A stretch of DNA of 64,000 nucleotides. Origin: an uncultured Desulfuromonadales bacterium (lineage in GTDB: Bacteria; Desulfobacterota; Desulfuromonadia; Desulfuromonadales; Geopsychrobacteraceae). The notes beneath the pieces are model-generated. The model had not been told where the DNA came from and made no database searches. It was given only the letters and a program-made list of their open reading frames with translations. Positions within the stretch are counted from its first letter, which is position 1. The number at the start of each line of letters is the position of its first letter. Position numbers and translations under genes: made by a program. Positions 34,298-43,903 of the stretch are shown piece after piece. The stretch is from positions 62,001 to 126,000 of the forward strand of contig CALZHQ010000001.1 in assembly GCA_945787295.1 (NCBI GenBank), in the 5' to 3' direction.

Positions 34298-36085
34298 ATG
34301 CCTTTGACCGGTGAGCTCGAACACTTACCGATCGTTGATGTTATTCAACTGATCAACTCGACCCGCAAATCCGGCACCCTGTTTGTCTACAGCCGTAAAG
34401 GCGAAGGTCAGCTGGTCTTCGACAACGGGTATATCGTCGGCGCCAGTCATTCCAATGAAAAACTGCGGATCGGGCAGATTCTGCTGGAAGCCGGCATCAT
34501 TTCGAAGGAGGATCTCGATAAGGCGCTGGCGGCCCAGAAAGCGGCCGGAGAAAACCGTAAACCCTTGATCAGCACCCTGCTTGAAGATTGCGGCATGTCG
34601 AAAGAAGCCGCTTTCAAGTCGCTTGAAACGTTGATCGAGATGACCGTGGTTGAGATGATCAGCTGGACCCGCGGCATCTTCTCCTTTGATGTCGACAACA
34701 TCAGTGTCACGGATGATTATCGCTACCTGCCGGAGCAGATCCAGAAACAGGCGACATTCGATTCGCAGATGGTGCTGATGGACGCTTTGCGGATCTATGA
34801 TGAAAAGGTCTATGCCGGCGAAATTGAGGTCGTCGACGAGCCGCTTGATCAGATACCTGAGCATTTAGACCAGCATCCTGAAGAAGAGGAAGAGCCGGAA
34901 GAGCTGATCCTTTCGGATGAAATTCTTGGCTTGGCCGATCTTGACAAGATTGAGCGAAAAAAACCCCGCGCCTTTAGAAGCCTCGAAGCATTCGATCCTT
35001 CAGAAATTCATCGTCAGATCATCAAGAAGGCGTTGCCCGGCCTGCCCGCGGAAAGCCACACCGAAATAGCCGACTTCCTCTCCGAGTTGTCATCCCCCAG
35101 CCTGGCCGACGAAGTCACGCTGAAGACGGCATCTCAGTCGCAAGCAATTGTCATGTATGCCAAAGACGAACTCCTGCAGCATGCGGTGATGACCGTCTGC
35201 AAACGGGAAGGCATCATGGTCTTCACCACCTCTGATGAGCAGGATCTGGAGGTATTGATCAGCCGGGCCCTGGAGAAACAGCTCGATCCGATCCTGGTGT
35301 TCGATTATCCGACAGCAGCAGAAAACGCCTTCGATAAAGAGACGCTGATCGCGACCCGTCGCCACATAAAAGAAAAAAACCCACGCTCTGCGATCATCCA
35401 GCTTTGCTCCTCGGCTGATTACGACTTTTCACTGCATTCACTCCGTGACGGCATCCGCACAGTCTTTCCGAAACCGCTGCACAGCGAACGGCATGACAAA
35501 TTTACCAGCGACATGATCGATTTTCTGAAATCGTTCCAGGCCTATATTCAGGGCTGTTTCAATGATGAGCGCCGCCAACAGTTTGCGAAGCTGAGAAACA
35601 GCCTGTCGAAACTAAAGAGCCTGCACAAAGCTCCCGATATATCTCTGGCCGTGTTAAATTTTGTCGGGGAGATTTTTGATCGCTCTCTGACCTTCATTGT
35701 GGACAAAAACGCCTTGATAGCTGAACGGAGTATCGGTATTCGAGGAAACAAACTGGATGGCCCGTCCGCTCCACTGAAGTTCCGCGTTCCGGTTCGGGAG
35801 GATTCCGTCTTAAGCAGCGTAATCTGCCAGGGGGAGGCTTATTTCGGAGCAGCTTCTGACAGCCAGATCAAAGAGGCACTGTTTCCGGAAATCGGCGCGC
35901 CGGTCGATTCCAAAATTCTGCTGCTGCCGATGGTATGTAACGGCCGGGTCATCACCCTGACTTACGCGGATTTTGGTGATCGGCAAGCATGCCAGGTACC
36001 TATCGACTATATCGATTTTTTCTCCGGCCAGGCCGGGTTGACCATGGAGAATGCTCTCTTCCGTAAAAAAATGGACAAAAACTAG
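34298..36085 (+). CDS. DUF4388 (PATAN) domain regulatory protein
   Basis: This protein has about 595 residues. The ATG at 34298 has AGAAAGGA 9 nt upstream. Residues ~1-95 form a DUF4388/PATAN domain (LTGELEHLPIVDVIQLINSTRKSGTL, VFDNGYIVGA). This fold is common in Deltaproteobacteria and tied to two-component and gliding/pilus control. The middle region (~280-400) is similar to a receiver-like alpha/beta domain, and ~440-590 resembles GAF. It lies 27 bp upstream of pilT, so it probably regulates type IV pilus function. The exact signal is unknown. Confidence 0.75.
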   Translation: MPLTGELEHLPIVDVIQLINSTRKSGTLFVYSRKGEGQLVFDNGYIVGASHSNEKLRIGQILLEAGIISKEDLDKALAAQKAAGENRKPLISTLLEDCGMSKEAAFKSLETLIEMTVVEMISWTRGIFSFDVDNISVTDDYRYLPEQIQKQATFDSQMVLMDALRIYDEKVYAGEIEVVDEPLDQIPEHLDQHPEEEEEPEELILSDEILGLADLDKIERKKPRAFRSLEAFDPSEIHRQIIKKALPGLPAESHTEIADFLSELSSPSLADEVTLKTASQSQAIVMYAKDELLQHAVMTVCKREGIMVFTTSDEQDLEVLISRALEKQLDPILVFDYPTAAENAFDKETLIATRRHIKEKNPRSAIIQLCSSADYDFSLHSLRDGIRTVFPKPLHSERHDKFTSDMIDFLKSFQAYIQGCFNDERRQQFAKLRNSLSKLKSLHKAPDISLAVLNFVGEIFDRSLTFIVDKNALIAERSIGIRGNKLDGPSAPLKFRVPVREDSVLSSVICQGEAYFGAASDSQIKEALFPEIGAPVDSKILLLPMVCNGRVITLTYADFGDRQACQVPIDYIDFFSGQAGLTMENALFRKKMDKN

Positions 36086-36112
36086 TCGTACAAACAACCA
36101 TAAGGTGTCAGC

Positions 36113-37183
36113 ATGGACAATAAAACCCTGAATCAGATTCTTGAAATTGCCTTTGCCAAGCGTGTTTCCGATGTGCACTTCGAAGTGGACAATCCCCCCT
36201 TTTTTCGTGCCCATGGTCAGCTGCTGCGCTCGAAACTGCCCAACTTGAAGCCGCAGGACACCGAATTTATCGCCGCGACGATCATGGAACACAACAGTCG
36301 CGAGCTTCCGGAGGATTTTAAAGAGTTTGACGCGGCCTATTCCCTGGCGAACAACTCGGGGCGTTTCCGCGTCAGCATTTTCAAGCAGCGCGGATATATC
36401 GGCATCGTGATGCGGGTGATCCCGCCGGAGATCGGCAACTTTCAGGACCTTAAGCTGCCAGCAGTTCTGTCGGAGATTGTCAAAGCGCCCAATGGCTTGA
36501 TCCTGGTGACCGGCCCGACGGGGAACGGAAAATCGACGACCCTGGCATCGATGATCAACCATATCAATGAAAAATTTGCTTACAATATCATTACGATAGA
36601 GGATCCGATCGAATTCCTATTCAGCTCGAAAAAAAGCTGTATCGTCCAACGGGAGGTCGGCATCGACACCGACGACTTCAGCTCGGCGCTGAAAGCATCG
36701 CTGCGGATGGATCCGGATGTCATCATGGTCGGCGAAATGCGCGACCTTGAAACCATTGATGCCTGCATCAAAGCATCGGAGACCGGACACCTGGTCTTTT
36801 CCACCCTCCACACCCAGAATGCTGCATCGACCATCAACCGCCTGCTTGGTCATTTCCCTCCGGACGCGCAAGAAATTATCCGCCAGCGTCTGGCTGACAT
36901 TTTGGTCGCGACCGTATCGCTGCGACTGATCGAGGATAAAAATGGCGAAAACATTATCCCGGTGGTTGAAGTGATGCGCTCAACGACCACGATCCAGGCC
37001 TGTATCCGCGAAGGCAATCTCGATGATATCAAAGGGCATATTGAAAAAGGCAGCGCCCAATATCAGATGCAATCGATGGATCAGCACCTGATTCAACTTT
37101 GCAAAAAGAATATCATTACCGTCAAAGAGGCGGTCCGGATCTCCGGTTCATCCGACCTGGAACGGAAACTGACCTTTACCTGA
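36113..37183 (+). CDS. pilT: Type IV pilus retraction ATPase PilT
   Basis: This 356-residue hexameric secretion-type ATPase has Walker A GPTGNGKST near residue 134, Asp-box GEMRDLETI and His-box HTQNAASTI. It matches PilT in length and carries N-terminal SDVHFEV, typical of the PilT/PilU N-domain. It disassembles pilin from the pilus base to power twitching. It is cotranscribed with the DUF4388 gene and followed by a very strong terminator. The PilU paralogue cannot be fully excluded. Confidence 0.9.
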   Translation: MDNKTLNQILEIAFAKRVSDVHFEVDNPPFFRAHGQLLRSKLPNLKPQDTEFIAATIMEHNSRELPEDFKEFDAAYSLANNSGRFRVSIFKQRGYIGIVMRVIPPEIGNFQDLKLPAVLSEIVKAPNGLILVTGPTGNGKSTTLASMINHINEKFAYNIITIEDPIEFLFSSKKSCIVQREVGIDTDDFSSALKASLRMDPDVIMVGEMRDLETIDACIKASETGHLVFSTLHTQNAASTINRLLGHFPPDAQEIIRQRLADILVATVSLRLIEDKNGENIIPVVEVMRSTTTIQACIREGNLDDIKGHIEKGSAQYQMQSMDQHLIQLCKKNIITVKEAVRISGSSDLERKLTFT

Positions 37184-37201
37184 CCGGAACTTATCAGCCA
37201 C

Positions 37202-37240
37202 AAAAAAAGCCTGGCTCGATTTTCGAGCCAGGCTTTTTTT
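37202..37240. terminator. Bidirectional intrinsic terminator between pilT and the Cys-tailed protein gene
   Basis: An 18-bp perfect stem (37202-37219 with 37223-37240) and a 3-nt loop are flanked by A-run and T-run. It serves pilT on the plus strand and the 37259 gene on the minus strand. Confidence 0.93.
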
Positions 37241-37258
37241 GTTTGTTTTCGCCAGTCT

Positions 37259-37651
37259 TCAGCAGCCGCAGCCGCAATTGTGGCAGACAATTTTATCACT
37301 GCCGTCCGGTTCCACGGTTTCCGGGGCGAAGACCACCCGGTTGATTCCCCGCCGCAGATCCTCCAACAAGTTCCGGTTCGGGCTGGCACCAATGATATGG
37401 CCGAGGCAAAGATTTCCCAACCCGGCACTCGGAAAACGTAAATGAATACTGTTAAGCAAGTCGCCATAGCCCTTGATCTGGATGGTAAAATCCTCTTTCG
37501 AGCTGCGCAGACTCACTCCGAATTGAGCCAGCTCTTCGCGCATCTGCAGCAAAAAGGTCTGGAGCTGCTCTTCCTTCAGCTCATAAGACCAGTCGTTGCG
37601 CACCCAGTCCTGTTGGTAAAAAACCACATCGAGAGCTTTCTCTGCCATCAT
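37259..37651 (-). CDS. Hypothetical protein with Cys-rich C-terminus (CHNCGCGC)
   Basis: This cytoplasmic protein of about 130 residues has no signal peptide. The N-terminal ~110 residues include LRRGINRVVFAPETV but no domain I can name. The last eight residues CHNCGCGC look like a metal or cluster ligand. It starts with ATG at 37651 or 37648, partly overlapping the stop of the sua5 gene. It is translated from the same transcript. Its role is unknown. Confidence 0.6.
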   Translation of the reverse strand: MMAEKALDVVFYQQDWVRNDWSYELKEEQLQTFLLQMREELAQFGVSLRSSKEDFTIQIKGYGDLLNSIHLRFPSAGLGNLCLGHIIGASPNRNLLEDLRRGINRVVFAPETVEPDGSDKIVCHNCGCGC

Positions 37652-38265
37652 CACGCCTGTTCAATCCAGGAAATGTCGCCGCTGCCTTCCCGCAGAACCT
37701 CTATCTGATCGTTCAACAGGCTGATCACCGTCGAAGACTCTTCCAGGGAGATGCCGCCATCCAGCACCATGTCAACCATCCGCCCCATCCGCTCGTGAAT
37801 CAATTCTGGCTCCTGCGGAGTCTCTTCGCCGGAAATGTTGGCACTGGTGGTGACCAGGGGGTGTCCCAGCTCTTTAACGATCGCCTGGCAGATGGCGTTG
37901 TCAGGAATGCGCACGCCGACTGTCTTCTGTTTCGTGCTGAGTGAATCGGGAACGATTTTAGTGGCCTCAAGGACGAAAGTGTAAGGTCCCGGCAGATGAC
38001 GTTTCATGATCTTGAAGGCAAAATTACTGACCTGGGCATAATTGGAGATTTCGGCAAGGTCACTGCAGATAAAGGAGAAAGGTTTACGGCTGTCGCGTTG
38101 TTTGATCTGGAAGATCTTCTTGACCCCTTTGCGATTAAAGATATCGCAGCCGATACCATAGATCGTGTCAGTGGGATAAATGATGACGCCCCCCTGCCGG
38201 AGGCACTCTGCCACGCGGGTGATATGTCGTGGTTGTGGGTTTTCCGGGTTGATTGTCAGCAGCAT
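37651..38265 (-). CDS. Threonylcarbamoyl-AMP synthase (Sua5/YrdC/YciO family)
   Basis: This 204-residue YrdC-fold enzyme makes threonylcarbamoyl-AMP, the precursor of t6A37 in ANN-reading tRNAs, from threonine, bicarbonate and ATP. YPTDTIYGIGCD, KQRDSRKPFSFIC, LPGPYTFVL and TTSANISGE motifs are typical. It lacks the C-terminal Sua5 domain, so it is a YrdC/YciO-length form. YciO members share the fold, so the assignment to the active synthase is likely but not certain. Confidence 0.85.
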   Translation of the reverse strand: MLLTINPENPQPRHITRVAECLRQGGVIIYPTDTIYGIGCDIFNRKGVKKIFQIKQRDSRKPFSFICSDLAEISNYAQVSNFAFKIMKRHLPGPYTFVLEATKIVPDSLSTKQKTVGVRIPDNAICQAIVKELGHPLVTTSANISGEETPQEPELIHERMGRMVDMVLDGGISLEESSTVISLLNDQIEVLREGSGDISWIEQA

Positions 38266-38314
38266 CGGGCTCTCCTCCAGGCAAATATCTGGTAATTCTA
38301 CGAGTTTATCCGCG

Positions 38315-38587
38315 TTAAAGCAACATTTTCAGCCCGGACACCTGACGCAACTCAGCATAAATGCTGGTCAGCTGCTGGTAGCTGTGCAAGGTCACCAGCA
38401 CCGAAACCGACTGATAAGTCCCCTTGCCGCTGGGCCGGATTTTCACCGCATCGGCAGCGACCCTGGCATGCTGCCGTACGGCAGCGATCGCTGCCGCGCG
38501 AAATTCATCGCCTGCAGAGCCAACGGCCTTGAACTGATAATGACAAGGGAATTCAAGCAGATCTTCAGGGCTCTTTTTATCACTCAT
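38315..38587 (-). CDS. DUF493 (YbeD/UPF0250) family protein
   Basis: This protein of about 90 residues uses the ATG at 38587, which overlaps the dut stop (TGATG). EDLLEFPCHYQFKAVG at the N-terminus and the terminal SVSVLVTLHSYQQLTSIYAELRQVSGLKMLL match the small YbeD family. That family has an ACT-like fold of unknown function and, in E. coli, sits next to lipB. Confidence 0.8.
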   Translation of the reverse strand: MSDKKSPEDLLEFPCHYQFKAVGSAGDEFRAAAIAAVRQHARVAADAVKIRPSGKGTYQSVSVLVTLHSYQQLTSIYAELRQVSGLKMLL

Positions 38588-39039
38588 CAAGTGCCACCTT
38601 TGTGTCCGGTATGACCAAAACCGCCCTGCCCCCGCTGCGTCTCGGGAAGTTCTTCGACAACCTGAAACTCGGCTTGGCAAACCGGCGCGACGACAAGCTG
38701 AGCGATGCGGTCACCGGCAGAAATGTGAAACTCCTCCTGCCCGTGATTGATCACGATAATGCCGATTTCTCCGCGGTAATCGGCATCGATCGTCCCGGGC
38801 GTGTTCACCAGGGTCACGCCATGCTTGAGGGCCAATCCGGATCTTGGCCGAACCTGAATTTCATAATCCGGCGGGATTGCGACCGCCAGGCCGGTCGGGA
38901 CCAGGCAGCGCCCGCCCGGCGGCAAAAGAATATCTTCTTCGGGCAACGCCTGAATATCCATTCCGGCGGCCAAATCGGTCATGTAGCGGGGAACCTGTGC
39001 TGCGGGATGCAGCTTTTTAATCTGAACAATTGGTTTCAT
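38587..39039 (-). CDS. dut: dUTP pyrophosphatase
   Basis: This protein of about 150 residues forms a homotrimer that hydrolyses dUTP to dUMP and PPi, keeping uracil out of DNA. Motifs in order: [30 protein letters not shown] (uracil-binding hairpin), GDRIAQLVV and the C-terminal [10 protein letters not shown] that closes over the substrate. The ATG at 39039 is preferred over a TTG two codons upstream. It is the last housekeeping gene of the pnp-peptidase transcript. Confidence 0.95.
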   Translation of the reverse strand: MKPIVQIKKLHPAAQVPRYMTDLAAGMDIQALPEEDILLPPGGRCLVPTGLAVAIPPDYEIQVRPRSGLALKHGVTLVNTPGTIDADYRGEIGIIVINHGQEEFHISAGDRIAQLVVAPVCQAEFQVVEELPETQRGQGGFGHTGHKGGT

Positions 39040-39041
39040 TA

Positions 39042-40304
39042 TCAAACCGGAATGGACAGCAGGCTGATCGGCACCTGGGATCGGTTGGTCGGCCCGACAA
39101 CCTGCAGGTTCAATGAATCATCGGTCAGTAACTGGTTGGCAACCCGGGTCAGAGCATCGACAGTGACCGCGTCAATTTCAGAAATAATCTCTTCGATCAC
39201 CGGCTGGCGACCGAGAAAAATTTCATTTTTTGCCAGACGGGTCATGCGGTTATCAGTGCTCTCCAGCGACAACAGCAGAGTGCCCTTCATCTGTTCGCGC
39301 GCCATATGCAGCTCCTCGCTGCCGATATACCCCTGCTTCAACCCGGCAAACTGATCAAGAACCAGCTTTATCGTCTCCGACAATTTATCCGGGCGGGTGC
39401 CGCCATAAACGATCAACGCGCCGGCGTCAGAGTGGGTATTCAGATAACTGTAGATCGAATAGGCCAGCCCGCGCTGCTCGCGAACCTCCTGAAACAATCG
39501 CGAGCTCATGCTGCCGCCAAGAATACTGTTGAGCAGATGCAGGACAAAACGATCATCATGATTCTGCGGCAACGCCTTGCAGCCCAGGCAGAAATGTACC
39601 TGTTCGAGTTCCTTCGCCGTGACCCGGACACCGGGTCGATAATCGGGCAAAGTGCAGAGATTGTCCGGAGCACCGGCAGGCACGACGGAAAAAACCTGTT
39701 CAATCTGGTCGATGATCTCCTGATGCAGCAGATCTCCGGCGGCAACAATCAGAATGTTCTGGCCATGGTAGCGCTGCTGCATAACCTGCAACAGCATATC
39801 ACGGCTGATCCGACTGACCGTATCAACCTTGCCGAGCACCGGCTGCCCCAGGGGATGGCTGTGCCAGATCGACTCGCTGAACAGATCGTGAACCTGCTCG
39901 TCCGGTGAGTCTTCGACCATTGAAATTTCCTGCAGAATAACTTTACGCTCTTTTTCGATCTCTTTTTCTTCAAAGACCGAATTAAGCACCAGGTCGGAAA
40001 GCAGGGAGATGGCGTGGGGTAGCTTGTCGCCAAGAACCTTGGCGAAATAGCAGCTGAACTCTCGGCCGGTGAAGGCATTCAGCACTCCACCGACCGAATC
40101 GATTTCCTTGGCGATCTGAAGGGATGAGCGGGTGGTTGTCCCCTTGAACAGCATATGCTCAATAAAATGAGAAATACCGTTTAAAGAGACCTCTTCATGG
40201 CGGGAGCCATTCTGAACCCAGAAGCCAACGGTGACAGAATGAAGTCCCGGCATCCGCTCAGTGACGACACGGATGCCGTTATCCAGTGTTGACTTCTGCA
40301 GCAT
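39042..40304 (-). CDS. M16 family zinc peptidase
   Basis: This 420-residue peptidase has the inverted zinc motif HFIEH (HxxEH) near residue 50 and the downstream Glu about 75 residues later. It is homologous to mitochondrial processing peptidase and to YmxG/PqqL-type proteins. It commonly follows pnp in bacteria, and PNPase-adjacent members (YmxG, MlpA-like) are seen in Bacillus. It has no signal peptide, so it probably acts in the cytoplasm. The substrate is unknown. Confidence 0.9.
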   Translation of the reverse strand: MLQKSTLDNGIRVVTERMPGLHSVTVGFWVQNGSRHEEVSLNGISHFIEHMLFKGTTTRSSLQIAKEIDSVGGVLNAFTGREFSCYFAKVLGDKLPHAISLLSDLVLNSVFEEKEIEKERKVILQEISMVEDSPDEQVHDLFSESIWHSHPLGQPVLGKVDTVSRISRDMLLQVMQQRYHGQNILIVAAGDLLHQEIIDQIEQVFSVVPAGAPDNLCTLPDYRPGVRVTAKELEQVHFCLGCKALPQNHDDRFVLHLLNSILGGSMSSRLFQEVREQRGLAYSIYSYLNTHSDAGALIVYGGTRPDKLSETIKLVLDQFAGLKQGYIGSEELHMAREQMKGTLLLSLESTDNRMTRLAKNEIFLGRQPVIEEIISEIDAVTVDALTRVANQLLTDDSLNLQVVGPTNRSQVPISLLSIPV

Positions 40305-40318
40305 GGAACCGTTCCGAA

Positions 40319-42418
40319 TTAATTCTCTTCGGGCAGTTCCTGACCGAGGGCCGCCTTACGGGACAGCTTGATCTTGCCCTGGCGGTCGACGCCGATACAC
40401 TTGACCAGCACCTGATCCCCTTCACTGAGGACGTCGGTCACGTTACGGACCCGTTCGTTGGCCAGTTCGGAAACGTGAACCAGGCCATCGGTACCCGGGA
40501 AAATCTCGACAAAAGCGCCGAACTCCATGATCTTCTTGACGGTGCCCATGTAAAGCTTGTCAACTTCGGCTTCCTGGGTCAGGTCGCGGATCATCTTGAT
40601 TGCCTGCTTGGCGGCAGCGCCGTCGGAAGAGGCGATCTTGATGGTGCCGTCGTCTTCAATGTCGATGGCGCAACCGGTTGCGTCGATAATCCCGCGGACA
40701 TTTTTGCCGCCCGAACCGATGACGGTCCGTACCTGGTCCGGCTTCACCTTGATGCTGGTGATCTGCGGAGCGTGTTCGGAGAGCTCCGCACGCGGAGCGG
40801 CGAGCGCCTTGGCCATCTCGCCGAGGATATGAATCCGCCCTTCACGAGCCTGCTCGAGGGCCTGCTGCATGATCTCCTTGGTGACGCCGGTGATCTTGAT
40901 ATCCATCTGCAGAGCGGTGATCCCTTCAGCGGAACCCGTTACTTTGAAGTCCATATCGCCAAGATGATCTTCGTCGCCGAGGATATCGGACAAAACAGCG
41001 ATATCGTCACCTTCTTTGATCAGGCCCATGGCGATTCCGGCGATCGCTTCTTTGACCGGCACGCCGGCGTCCATCAGCGACAGGGATGCGCCGCAGACCG
41101 AAGCCATTGAGGAGGAGCCGTTCGATTCGAGAACGTCGGAGACGATGCGAATGGTGTAGGGGAAATCTTCATGCTTCGGCAGAATCTGGGCGGCGCTGCG
41201 CTCAGCCAAAAAGCCATGACCGATTTCGCGACGGCCGGGGAACAGGCGCATGCTGGTCTCGCCGACGCAGAATGGCGGGAAGTTGTAGTGCAGCATGAAT
41301 TTCTTGAATTCCATCCCCTGAACGTTGTCCATGCGCTGCTCGTCGACGCCGGTGCCGAGGGTCGAGGCGACCAGCGCCTGGGTTTCACCGCGGGTGAACA
41401 GGGCGCTGCCATGAGCGCGCGGAAGCACGCCGACTTCGCAGCTGATCGGGCGGATGGTGTTCATATCGCGGCCGTCGATCCGGATGCGGTCTTTGGCCAC
41501 CATGCGTCGGACCACCTTCTTCTCGACCGAACCCAGGGCGGAAGCGATTTCTTCCTGACGCCCTTCGAAGGTTTCGGCCAGTTGTTCCTTAACCTCTGAC
41601 CGGATATCGGCCAACGCCGCGTAGCGCTCCTGCTTGCTCTGGATCTTGACCGCTTCGATAACTTTCGGCTCGGCCAGCTCGGTCACTTTGGCAACCAGCG
41701 CTTCATCGGCCTGCGGCAGTTCGAAGACGCGTTTTTCTTTGCCGACCAGTTTGGCCAGTTCTTCCTGCAGGGTGATCAGCGGCTGCAGAGCTTCGTGGCC
41801 GAAGAAGATCGCGTCGAGTATTTCCGCTTCGCTGAGGAAATTCGACTCACCCTCGACCATCATCACCGCGTCGCGGGAACCGGAGATGACAATCTCGATA
41901 TCGCTCAGCTCCTTTTGCTCGTTGGTCGGGTTGGCCACGAACTGACCATCGATCCGGCCGACGCGAACTGCGGCGATCGGGCCTTCAAAAGGGATATCGG
42001 AAACCGCGACCGACGCCGAAGCGGCGACCATGGCCAGGGTGTCCGGGTCGTTGACCAGGTCGGCCGAAATGACGGTCGGCATGATCTGGGTTTCGAACAT
42101 GTAGCCCTTGGGGAACAAGGGGCGCATCGGCCGGTCGATGAGACGGCAGATCAGCGTCTCACGCTCGGTCGAGCCGCGCTCGCGACGGAAGAAAGAGCCC
42201 GGGATCTTGCCGCTGGAATAGAATTTTTCCGAGTAGTTCACGGTCAGCGGGAAGAAGTCCTGACCTTCGCGCATTTTCCTGGCGGAAACGACCGTACAGA
42301 GGACCTTGGTGTCGCCGTAGCTGACGACGACGGCGCCGTCGGCCTGACGGGCGACTTTACCGGTTTCGATAATTAAAGGTTTACCGTTGAATTCGACTTC
42401 AACTTTTTGATAGGCCAT
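40319..42418 (-). CDS. pnp: Polyribonucleotide nucleotidyltransferase (PNPase)
   Basis: This 699-residue phosphorolytic 3'-5' exoribonuclease has two RNase PH domains (~1-230 and ~305-545), with an all-helical linker between them. A KH domain ([16 protein letters not shown]) lies at ~555-615, and an S1 domain ([21 protein letters not shown]) at ~620-690. FFRREGRPTE-like and GRREIGHG substrate motifs are present. The ATG has AAGGAG upstream. A long leader hairpin precedes it. It forms the degradosome-type trimer. Confidence 0.97.
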   Translation of the reverse strand: MAYQKVEVEFNGKPLIIETGKVARQADGAVVVSYGDTKVLCTVVSARKMREGQDFFPLTVNYSEKFYSSGKIPGSFFRRERGSTERETLICRLIDRPMRPLFPKGYMFETQIMPTVISADLVNDPDTLAMVAASASVAVSDIPFEGPIAAVRVGRIDGQFVANPTNEQKELSDIEIVISGSRDAVMMVEGESNFLSEAEILDAIFFGHEALQPLITLQEELAKLVGKEKRVFELPQADEALVAKVTELAEPKVIEAVKIQSKQERYAALADIRSEVKEQLAETFEGRQEEIASALGSVEKKVVRRMVAKDRIRIDGRDMNTIRPISCEVGVLPRAHGSALFTRGETQALVASTLGTGVDEQRMDNVQGMEFKKFMLHYNFPPFCVGETSMRLFPGRREIGHGFLAERSAAQILPKHEDFPYTIRIVSDVLESNGSSSMASVCGASLSLMDAGVPVKEAIAGIAMGLIKEGDDIAVLSDILGDEDHLGDMDFKVTGSAEGITALQMDIKITGVTKEIMQQALEQAREGRIHILGEMAKALAAPRAELSEHAPQITSIKVKPDQVRTVIGSGGKNVRGIIDATGCAIDIEDDGTIKIASSDGAAAKQAIKMIRDLTQEAEVDKLYMGTVKKIMEFGAFVEIFPGTDGLVHVSELANERVRNVTDVLSEGDQVLVKCIGVDRQGKIKLSRKAALGQELPEEN

Positions 42419-42479
42419 GGTGTTCTCCTTTTGTTCCGTTTTCAGCCATCTGAAAACGTCTAAGCCTGATAAAAAAAAA

Positions 42480-42553
42480 TAGCTTTTGGAGGTTGGCCTG
42501 AGACAATTTCTGCTTATCGAGCAGAAGTTCTCTCCGGACAGCCTCCAGAGCTA
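42480..42553 (-). promoter_or_regulatory. Nested hairpin in the leader between rpsO and pnp
   Basis: An outer stem of about 15 bp with mismatches (42480-42495 with 42539-42553) encloses a perfect 7-bp hairpin (42508-42514 with 42520-42526). It lies 60 bases before pnp. In E. coli the pnp leader forms a comparable hairpin that RNase III cuts and PNPase uses for autoregulation. Confidence 0.6.
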
Positions 42554-42567
42554 TCAGCATGGGTGAC

Positions 42568-42605
42568 AAAAAGCAGCATGCCCCACTGGTGGGACATGCT
42601 GCCTT
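42568..42605 (-). terminator. Intrinsic terminator or processing hairpin after rpsO
   Basis: A 13-bp stem with one G-U pair (42573-42585 with 42590-42602) is followed on the minus strand by TTTTTG. It ends or weakens transcription between rpsO and pnp, as in E. coli. Confidence 0.8.
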
Positions 42606-42608
42606 TGT

Positions 42609-42875
42609 CTAACGACGAATCCCGAGTTCCTTGATGACCGTGCGGTAACGCTCGATGTCCTGTTTGATCAGGTAGTCAAGCAGACGGCGGCGTTGACCGA
42701 CCATCTTCAGCAGACCACGACGGGAGTGGTGATCCTTCTTGTGAGTCTTGAAGTGTTCCGTCAGATAAGTAATCCGTTCGCTCAGAAGCGCAATCTGCAC
42801 CTCAGGTGAGCCGGTATCGCCTTCGTGACGCTTGAATTTTTCGATAATTTCCTGTTTACGTTCCGTGCCGAGCAC
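42609..42875 (-). CDS. rpsO: 30S ribosomal protein S15
   Basis: This 88-residue protein has family motifs [19 protein letters not shown] and [20 protein letters not shown]. It binds 16S rRNA at the central domain. The start is a GTG 7 nt after GGAGA. Its place before pnp is universal in this group. Confidence 0.97.
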   Translation of the reverse strand: MLGTERKQEIIEKFKRHEGDTGSPEVQIALLSERITYLTEHFKTHKKDHHSRRGLLKMVGQRRRLLDYLIKQDIERYRTVIKELGIRR

Positions 42876-42986
42876 CTGTTATCTCCTTTTGCGATTCAAT
42901 AAAGCCAGTGGCGTGGCTGTTATGACTACGAACCTACGCTATCTACCACAGTTAACTCGCCCTGTAAAGGGCTAATCAGCCTTGTC

Positions 42987-43898
42987 TCATTGTCCGAGGA
43001 AGACCCGAACCAATTCAAAATCTCCACGTTTTTCTATCTGCCGATCGGGCGCAAATCGGGCGACAGCGGCGAGTCGCCGATCGATCTGCAAGCGGACCAG
43101 TTCACCGGCCGATAACTCGCTGTCAGCAGCAATACTCTCGAGTCCGGGTGGCACGCCGTTGGTTAATTTTTCCGCCGCTGCCGGCAAGACGGCCACGGCC
43201 GGTAAATTCGCCAACGCTTCATCCAGGCTCAGCAGCGCAGAGCAACCCGCGCCGGAAACAGCTGTCGCCAGATCATCCAAGGAGATGCAGCGGGCGATAT
43301 CGAACTGTCCGCTCCGCAGGCGGCGCAATGCGGTCAAGTGAGCACCACAGCCGAGGGCTTCGCCAATATCCGCGACCAGCGTGCGGATATAGGTTCCTTT
43401 TGAGCAATCAACCTCTATGGTGACCGCCGGCAACTCGACTGACAGCAGGTCTAGCCGCTTGATGCAGACCTGGCGCGCTTCTCGCTCCACAGTTTCCCCC
43501 TTGCGGGCCAGTTTATAGAGCGGCACCCCATTCTTTTTCAACGCCGAATACATCGGCGGCACCTGCATGATAGTGCCGCGAAACTGCGCACAGACTGAGG
43601 GGAGCTGTTCTTCGGCGTCCTCTGAAATCGGGCGCTGCAGGAGGGTCTCGCCCTCAGAGTCGAGCGTATCGGTCGTCGTACCGAGCCTGAAGGTCGCGCG
43701 ATAGCTTTTATCTTCCGCCAGCAGAAATTGCAGGATCTTTGTTCCATCTCCGACCGCGACCGGCAGTACCCCCGTCGCCAAAGGGTCGAGGGTCCCGGCA
43801 TGCCCGACCTTGCGGGTGCGGCAGATCCTCCGCACCTGACGCACCACGTCGTGCGAGGTCATCCCCGCCGGTTTGTCGACTAGCAGCAGTCCGTGCAT
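42987..43898 (-). CDS. truB: tRNA pseudouridine(55) synthase
   Basis: This 303-residue enzyme converts U55 of the T-loop to pseudouridine. The catalytic Asp is in HAGTLDPLATGVL. LLVDKPAGMTSHDVV opens the protein, and YSALKKNGVPLY and TYIRTLVADIGE follow. The C-terminal ~70 residues form a PUA-like region. It follows nrnA by 5 bp. Confidence 0.95.
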   Translation of the reverse strand: MHGLLLVDKPAGMTSHDVVRQVRRICRTRKVGHAGTLDPLATGVLPVAVGDGTKILQFLLAEDKSYRATFRLGTTTDTLDSEGETLLQRPISEDAEEQLPSVCAQFRGTIMQVPPMYSALKKNGVPLYKLARKGETVEREARQVCIKRLDLLSVELPAVTIEVDCSKGTYIRTLVADIGEALGCGAHLTALRRLRSGQFDIARCISLDDLATAVSGAGCSALLSLDEALANLPAVAVLPAAAEKLTNGVPPGLESIAADSELSAGELVRLQIDRRLAAVARFAPDRQIEKRGDFELVRVFLGQ

Positions 43899-43903
43899 GG
43901 AGT

